This document shows, in pieces, positions 58,011 to 64,000 of a stretch of DNA of 64,000 bases. Position numbers and translations under genes: made by a program. This DNA is from Henckelia pumila (taxonomy: Eukaryota; Streptophyta; Magnoliopsida; Lamiales; Gesneriaceae), in contig NC_133123.1 in the NCBI RefSeq assembly GCF_033568475.1, positions 141,190,062-141,254,061 on the forward strand, written 5' to 3'. Numbering within the stretch: position 1 is the first letter of the stretch; each line of letters starts with the position of its first letter. The notes beneath the pieces are model-generated. The model worked only from the letters and a program-made list of their open reading frames with translations, did no database searches and had not been told where the DNA came from.

Positions 58011-60430
58011 TCTCTATTCGTGTCACAAATATCCAAATTATTATATAATTATTCTGAATTCGAGATACTTTTGAACCTAATTTATTTTCACTTGAAAAAG
58101 TGTATTTTAGCGGTTCAAAATTTTATCTCGATAAGTAGAATAAAATATGCTAAATTAGATCTCATGAGTATTTTTATTGTTCATGTATTATGCCAAACTC
58201 CAAGATCACACATGTTATTTTAATAGTTGAATTCAAATACAAGCATCGTCTTACAAATTAGGCTAATCGAAGCTTAAATATCATATTCAACAAATTTTTA
58301 AGTTTATAATTACATCTAGTTACACAATTGTAGGCGTTGGAATTGAATAGTATCACCACATATGATTTAATTCTATAATGAGAAATATACATTACTCTTC
58401 TACATTTGTCAAAGTAGCACACATGATATTAGATTATCAATATTAATGTAGTTGGGCGACAAATTATGTGAAAATGAAATATCATCATAAGCATCATAAT
58501 GTGTGTTATGCATCAAATCATAACATCTTCACATTAGTGCAAAGAATGAGTCTTTAATTTATACCCAAGTGCTTCTCTATTTGTGCCAAAAATATCCGAC
58601 ATTATTCCAAATTAATATGAAATGATTCTAAATCCGAGATAATTAGAACCTAATTTATTTTCACTTTGAAAAGTCTATCTTAGTGGTTCAAACTTTTATC
58701 TCGGTAAGAAGAACAACTTATGCTAAATTAGATCGCATGTGTATTCTTATTGTTCATGTATTGTGCCAAACTCCATGATCACGCATGCTATTTTAATAGT
58801 GGAATTCAAATACAAGCGTCGTCTTATAAATTAGGCTAATCGATACTTTTTTTAATGGCTAATTGATACTTAAATATCATATTCAACAATTTTTTAAGTT
58901 TATAATTATATCTAGTTACACAATTGTAGATATTGGACATTGAATGATATCATCACATAAAATTTCATTCTATAATGAGCAATAAATTCCTCTTTTATAT
59001 TTGTCAAAGTAGGACACGTGACATTAGATTATTAATATCAATGTAATTGGACGACAAATAATGTGTCAATGAAATCTCATATACCCAACTGTTTCTCTAT
59101 TTGTGCTGAAAATATCCGACGTTATTCCATATTAATATGAAATGATTCTGAATCTGAGATAATTCGAACCTAATTTATTTTTACTTGAAAAAGTCTATCT
59201 TAGTGGTTTAAATTTTATCCCAGTAAGGAGAACAACTTATGCTAAATTAGATCGCATGTGTACTCTTATTGTTCATGTATGTGTTGTGCCAAACTCCATG
59301 ATCACACATGCTATTTTAATAGTTGAATTCAAATACAAGCGTCGTTTTAAAAATTAGGCTAATCGATGATTAAATATCATATTCAACAATTTTTTAAGTT
59401 TATAATTACATCTAGTTACACAATTATAGACATTGGACATTAAATGATATTAGCACATATGATTTCATTCTATAATGAGCAATACATTCCTCTTCTACAT
59501 TTGTCAAAGTAGCACACATGAAATTAGACGATCAATTCCAATGTAATTGGGAGACAAATCATGCGACAATGAAATATCATCATAAAGATCATAATGTGTG
59601 TTACGCATCAAATCATAACATCTTCGCATTAGTGCAAAGAACGAGTCTCTTATACCCAAATGATTCACTATTTGTGCCAAAATATCCGACATTATTCCAA
59701 ATTAATATGGAATGATTTTGAATCCAAGAAAATTAGAACCTAATTTATTTTACTTGGTCAATTCGATATTAGTGGCCCAAAATTTTATCCCGTAAGTAGA
59801 ACTACTTATGCTGAATTAGGTCGCATTTTTACTCTTATTGTTCTTGTGATGTGCCAAACTCCAAGATCAAGCATCGTCTTTTAATATTAAAATACAAATA
59901 CTAGATCTGTCTTACAAATTAGGCTAATCGATATCTAAATATCATATTCAACATTTTTTAAGTTTATGATTACATTTAGTTGCGAAATTGTAGACATTAA
60001 GTAATGAATGATATCAACACATGTGGATCTCATTCAATACTTAGCAATACTTACTCTTTTATATTTGTCAAAGTTGTGCACATGACATTAGATTATCAAC
60101 ACCATTGTAATTGAGCGACAATTCTTACGACAATAAAAAATCATCATGGACATCATAATTATGTGTTATGCACCACAAAGAATTAGTCTCTCATGCTCAA
60201 TTACTTCTCAATTTGTGACACAAATTCCAAAAATTGTTTCAAATTAATATGGAAAGATTTCGAAATCCAAAAAATTCGAAGCTAATTTATTTTCATTTGG
60301 CAAGGTCGATATTAGTAGCCCAAAATTTTGTCCCGATAAGTAAAATAATTTATGATGAATTAGGTCATATGTGTACTCTTCTTGTTCATATATGTCTGAC
60401 CCCCTGAATCAAACAAGTGAATCTTCGTCT
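58011..60430. repeat. Tandem array of about 520-570-bp units, four full and one partial
   Basis: Landmark TCTCTATT(T/C)GTG occurs at about 58011, 58574, 59094, 59664 and 60205 (spacings 563, 520, 570, 541). Other landmarks recur in the same order in each unit: GAACCTAATTTATTTT, GCTAAATTAGATC, GTTCATGTAT, GCCAAACTCCA, TTAGGCTAATCGA, TTGTAGACATT, TTTGTCAAAGTAG. The first three units are most alike; the last is decayed. No ORF is conserved between units. Confidence 0.88.
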
Positions 60431-63339
60431 AAAAAATAAAAAGTAAAAAATTTGCATGATTTATGAATACTGATTTGTCCTCAAATAAAGTTTGTTGTCA
60501 TAGTGTGTTTTTCTGATTAATTTCACTAACCCTAATTTCAGTAAACTCTTCTGTTGATTAGTCGTTCGAGGCCTCAGCGATTGTCAATATGAAAAATGAC
60601 CAGAAATTAATAATCAATGCTAAAAATGAAGAAATTGACAGTTTATATATGTAAGAAATGTCATTTTATTAGTGGTATGAGAAGATGCTTGATTACCACA
60701 AAATTTGAAGCTCCAGGACCATTATTTAAGTATTTAATTTGCCTTTCAAGTGCCAATATTATACCACCAAATTTTAATTTTATTCTTAAGATCGCCATCA
60801 ATAGCTTACAAGTTTATGCATTGTAAATTATTATTTTGCCACCAAATTTCGTTATCTTCATTCATGTTGTTGGTTCATGCACAAGTAAATTTATTTTTGA
60901 CAAATTATTTACAAGTTTATGATAAAAAATAATTCCGATCATAAACAGAATATATCTTCCAAATTCCAATTTTTAAAATCGAAAACCTTCATCTTATTGA
61001 CAAGGAAACCAAAAATCCCATCTAGACATGGATTTATCCAAGGTCTGCGATTTTTTTTCTTTTGGATTTCGAAAATAGAGTAGAAAATAAAATAAATATA
61101 TAAAAAAATAATAAATTGATAAAAACCCGGGAAGGAGAATTATCGACGATATAGCAGCGGCAAAATAAAAGATTTATATAGCCTACGATTTATGTAATTT
61201 TTACTCACAAGGTTGGAAGAATCCAATTTCAGATTTGTAAACTCTAAAAAAAATTTTGGCCTTTTTGATTGAATAATTTAAAAATTTTAAAAAAAATTAA
61301 GTGCCTGGATATAGAAGTTTGTTGAAAGAATATGAGGGGAGGAGAAGGTTGACCTAAGATTGGAGAGAAAAAAAGGGCAAAAGGATAAAAAATATTGATT
61401 AGGGAGTTAAAACAAATAGAGGTTGTCATGGAGTGTAAAAAAGTTTTACTAATACAGGGACTGAAAGTACATTTATATTTGCTATGGGGGATTTTACATG
61501 GATTTGCCGAAAAAATAATGTCAATTTGTTTTTATATTGAAATATTATCTTTCTTATTCAATATCAGTAATTTTGTTATCTATTAACAAAAATTCGTCTT
61601 CTTTATATATTTTTTATTTGCATTTGAGTGCATGCTAAAATATCAGTAAATTAAAACTTTAAACATCTTTATTCGTATGACTAATATTTAATAATATTTT
61701 TTTGAAATAATAATTAAAACTTTAAAGAAGACATCGGATGAAGGAGATATGAGTCATCTACTATAGCTGCTCAAAGAGGCGAGATGGAGAGATGAAGATT
61801 GAGAAATGGGAGCAAGAAGATGTAGGAGTCGTGTGATTAGAAGGGGAAAGAGACAATGATGGAAAAGACAAGGAGACAATACAATAAATTGGGTTGGGTG
61901 AGGAGAAATAAATTATAATTGTACATTAGGTGGAATGACTACATATATAAAACCAGGGTCGGACCTCTTATGAGGCCAAAGAGGCCGCTGCCTCAGGGCC
62001 TGGCCCAACTGGGGGCCAATTTTATTTTTTTTTAAAAAAAAACTTTCTTGTATTTTTTGTGGTAATGATCAAATAAAAAATAATTCACATAGTCTTTATG
62101 AAAGATAAGATCCAATACCAATTTAATTTTTTAAATCTAATTTAATGCACTTCAATGAGTTTAAGTTGCTAAACTTTTACTTTAATTTTTGTGGAGTTGA
62201 ATTTATGGAGCTAATATCGAAATTATATAAAAATTGATATTATTTTTTATTGATTTAATGATTGTTTGAGATTTAAATAATGGGGTAAGAATTTTTTGAA
62301 TATATAGAGTCATATAAGGTTAATGAATTTTTTTTAATGATTTTGAATTTTAAAATATCATTATGAATTACCGAGCTATATATTTATTTTTAATAATTAA
62401 TAGGTATAACAAAATAATATCTAAAATATATCTTTAATATATATCTTGAGCTCAAAAGAGAAAAATAAACAAATGGAGGAGACATTATTTCAAATTTTCG
62501 TTGTGATATTGACAAATATTTTAGTAGAAAGAATAGAAGAATAATTAGGGGATAATTTGGGGATTGAAAGTCATTGTTCACTGTTATTAACCACAACAAA
62601 AGAACTCATTTTTATTATTCGCTTCAGGCCTCATCAAACACAGCTATGGCTGTGCATAAAACATAGTTAATCCAACAAGACTTGAACTGAGTCAATACAA
62701 TTTTCTCCTCTCGATGCTAGAAATAAAACCATAGCGATATTGTACTCAAAACACTTGTAAAATCATTTTCTTCGATCTCGTTTATAAGCTAGTCTCGTTT
62801 TCTCAGTGCAGAACCAATTCTACCGAGAAAACATTAAACTATCTTGCAAGGCATAAAAATATATTAGGTAAATACCTAACATCAAATAATTTAAATAATA
62901 ATTTTATACTTCATAAATAAAATTCATAAAACCATTAAAATTATTTAACACAATAAATAAATGTATATTTAAATACATGAAATATCAACTTTTAAATATT
63001 CACACATGCAACACATAAAAATATTTAATTAAGAATAAATTTAAATCATAAATAATAAAATACAATAACTTAAAATGCATTTAATAAATCATGAATAGAT
63101 TTATGGATTTTTCATATATTAGGAACAAGTAGTAGTTTTGTTTTGTTGGTTAATCAGTAAAGATTTGGGATATAATGACAACGAAGAGTCAATAGAAACA
63201 GAGAAATATACAGTTAGCACACACATTTATTTATTATTCATTAATTAATTAATTAATTAATACACACAACAATAACATAGACGCATGCATCACATACTAT
63301 ATATATAAACTAACACCTTGAAACAAGATTTAAATATTC
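60431..63339. other. Intergenic, AT-rich; duplicated 3' flank split by an insertion
   Basis: No gene supported. Bases about 61510-61735 match 33085-33330 and 63120-63339 match 33330-33610, so an insertion of about 1.4 kb (61736-63119) separates two parts of one duplicated flank. Within the insertion, 61955-62020 (GGTCGGACCTCTTATGAGGC, GGGGGCCAATTTTA) looks like a repeat start common in plant genomes, and GCTTCAGGCCTCATC at 62622 may be its other end. Confidence 0.5.
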
Positions 63340-64000
63340 TTAAACAAACTGATGAAGATACTCTTCCACTGTTTTGTATTCAACCTCTGGATAAAGCTCC
63401 GAGGCCTCAATCCCGAATGTGGGATCGATCTCGTAGTTTGAAAAAACCCCCTTCACAAAAATGGAGTGGTTGAGTGACAGCAAGAATTTGCTTATATAGT
63501 TTGGAGCTGCTGCAATTTGTTTCAAGATTTGCTCTTCGTGAACATACTCTTTCTCCAGTGTTTTACCAATCTTCTTCTCCCATAAGGAAACAAGATCATT
63601 GAATGAATAGATATTCTTGGGTGGGTTGATGTATAGATTCTTGTTCAGTGTTCTCGGATCATCCACTGCTTTGATCGTATATGTCCCAATATCGTGCTCA
63701 TAATTGAATACAGCTGCATGCAAAGCAGGGAACAAATTAATACGAAGAAAAAGAACCATTTATTTCTTAGATTAGATGGATATATGATTGATTTAATAAA
63801 ATTAATTATTCTGTATGAAAAAAAAAATATATGATACGTACCTTTGACGTTACCATCTCCTAAGATAATCACTTTATCTCTTGGAGGAGCAGTAGCGCCT
63901 GGTTGAATTAGCGTTGAAAGCGAATAGCCTGCGAAATAGTTGGACGCCACATAGGTGTAAGGTATGCCTTGTGCTTCCACTGCTCTGCGGATTTGAGCTT
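63340..64000 (-). CDS. Isoflavone-reductase/PCBER-like NADPH oxidoreductase, copy 3 (partial)
   Basis: Cytosolic NADPH-dependent reductase of the phenylpropanoid/lignan type by family. The last exon, 63713-63340, follows an acceptor GCATGCAG and ends with TAA. The preceding exon runs from the window edge to 63842 (donor CAAAG-GTACGT). They join as ILGDGNVK-AVFNYEHDIGTYTIKA. Visible motifs are GIPYTYVASNYFAGY, QPGATAPPRDKVIILGDGN, KAVDDPRTLNKNLYI, YSFNDLVSLWEKKIGKTLEK, IDPTFGIEASELYPEVEY and the family C-terminus VEEYLHQFV. No stop or shift is seen. The NADPH-binding N-terminus is beyond the right edge, so it may be the one working copy, but that cannot be shown here. PCBER, isoflavone reductase and eugenol-synthase-like enzymes cannot be separated from this part. 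Confidence 0.88.

Noticed and set aside
57152-58223. Several ORFs of 68-84 residues before and within the tandem array
   Set aside because: Not conserved between repeat units, AT-driven composition and no domain.

Overview
The window is nuclear DNA of a flowering plant. Genes carry GT-AG introns, and the DNA is AT-rich and crowded with nested LTR retrotransposons, a CACTA terminus, a PIF/Harbinger element and Mutator-type MITEs. The protein families (plastid ADP-glucose pyrophosphorylase large subunit, mitochondrial gamma carbonic anhydrase, isoflavone-reductase-like oxidoreductases) fit a eudicot. I do not name a species.

Layout. 1-209: the 3' end of an unidentified gene. 360-21257: a stack of nested retroelements. 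A minus-strand Ty3/gypsy element (A) is split by a complete copia element (2504-11834, TSD GAGAT) and by a 2-kb LTR-derived insertion (12306-14317, TSD GGTGT). A CACTA terminus cuts its 3' ORF, and gypsy element B (16189-21257) truncates its pol gene. 22298-31710 is a gene island with three apparently intact genes: ADP-glucose pyrophosphorylase large subunit (+, 14 coding exons), proteasome subunit alpha type-1 (+, 2 exons) and gamma carbonic anhydrase (-, 5 exons). 33600-64000 holds three minus-strand copies of an isoflavone-reductase/PCBER-like gene. One is a pseudogene broken by inserted DNA, one is an exon remnant, and one is intact as far as it is visible and runs off the right edge. Between them lie a 9.5-kb non-autonomous gypsy element (37075-46552, TSD GTTTT, LTRs of 2655 bp), a near-complete two-gene PIF/Harbinger transposon (49121-53139, TSD TTA), several MITEs and a tandem array of roughly 550-bp units (about 58011-60430).

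The three island genes are housekeeping genes with unrelated jobs (starch synthesis, protein turnover, respiratory complex I) and do not form a pathway. The IFR-like copies are a tandem family being eroded by transposons.

The least expected signal is that each of the five LTR elements carries a small cluster of short, mostly GC-rich hairpins. In the elements whose orientation is clear, these sit close to the primer-binding site, in or next to the predicted 5' RNA leader. One cluster shows compensatory changes in its stems. I found no CRISPR array or prokaryote-type system and no convincing unknown protein system.
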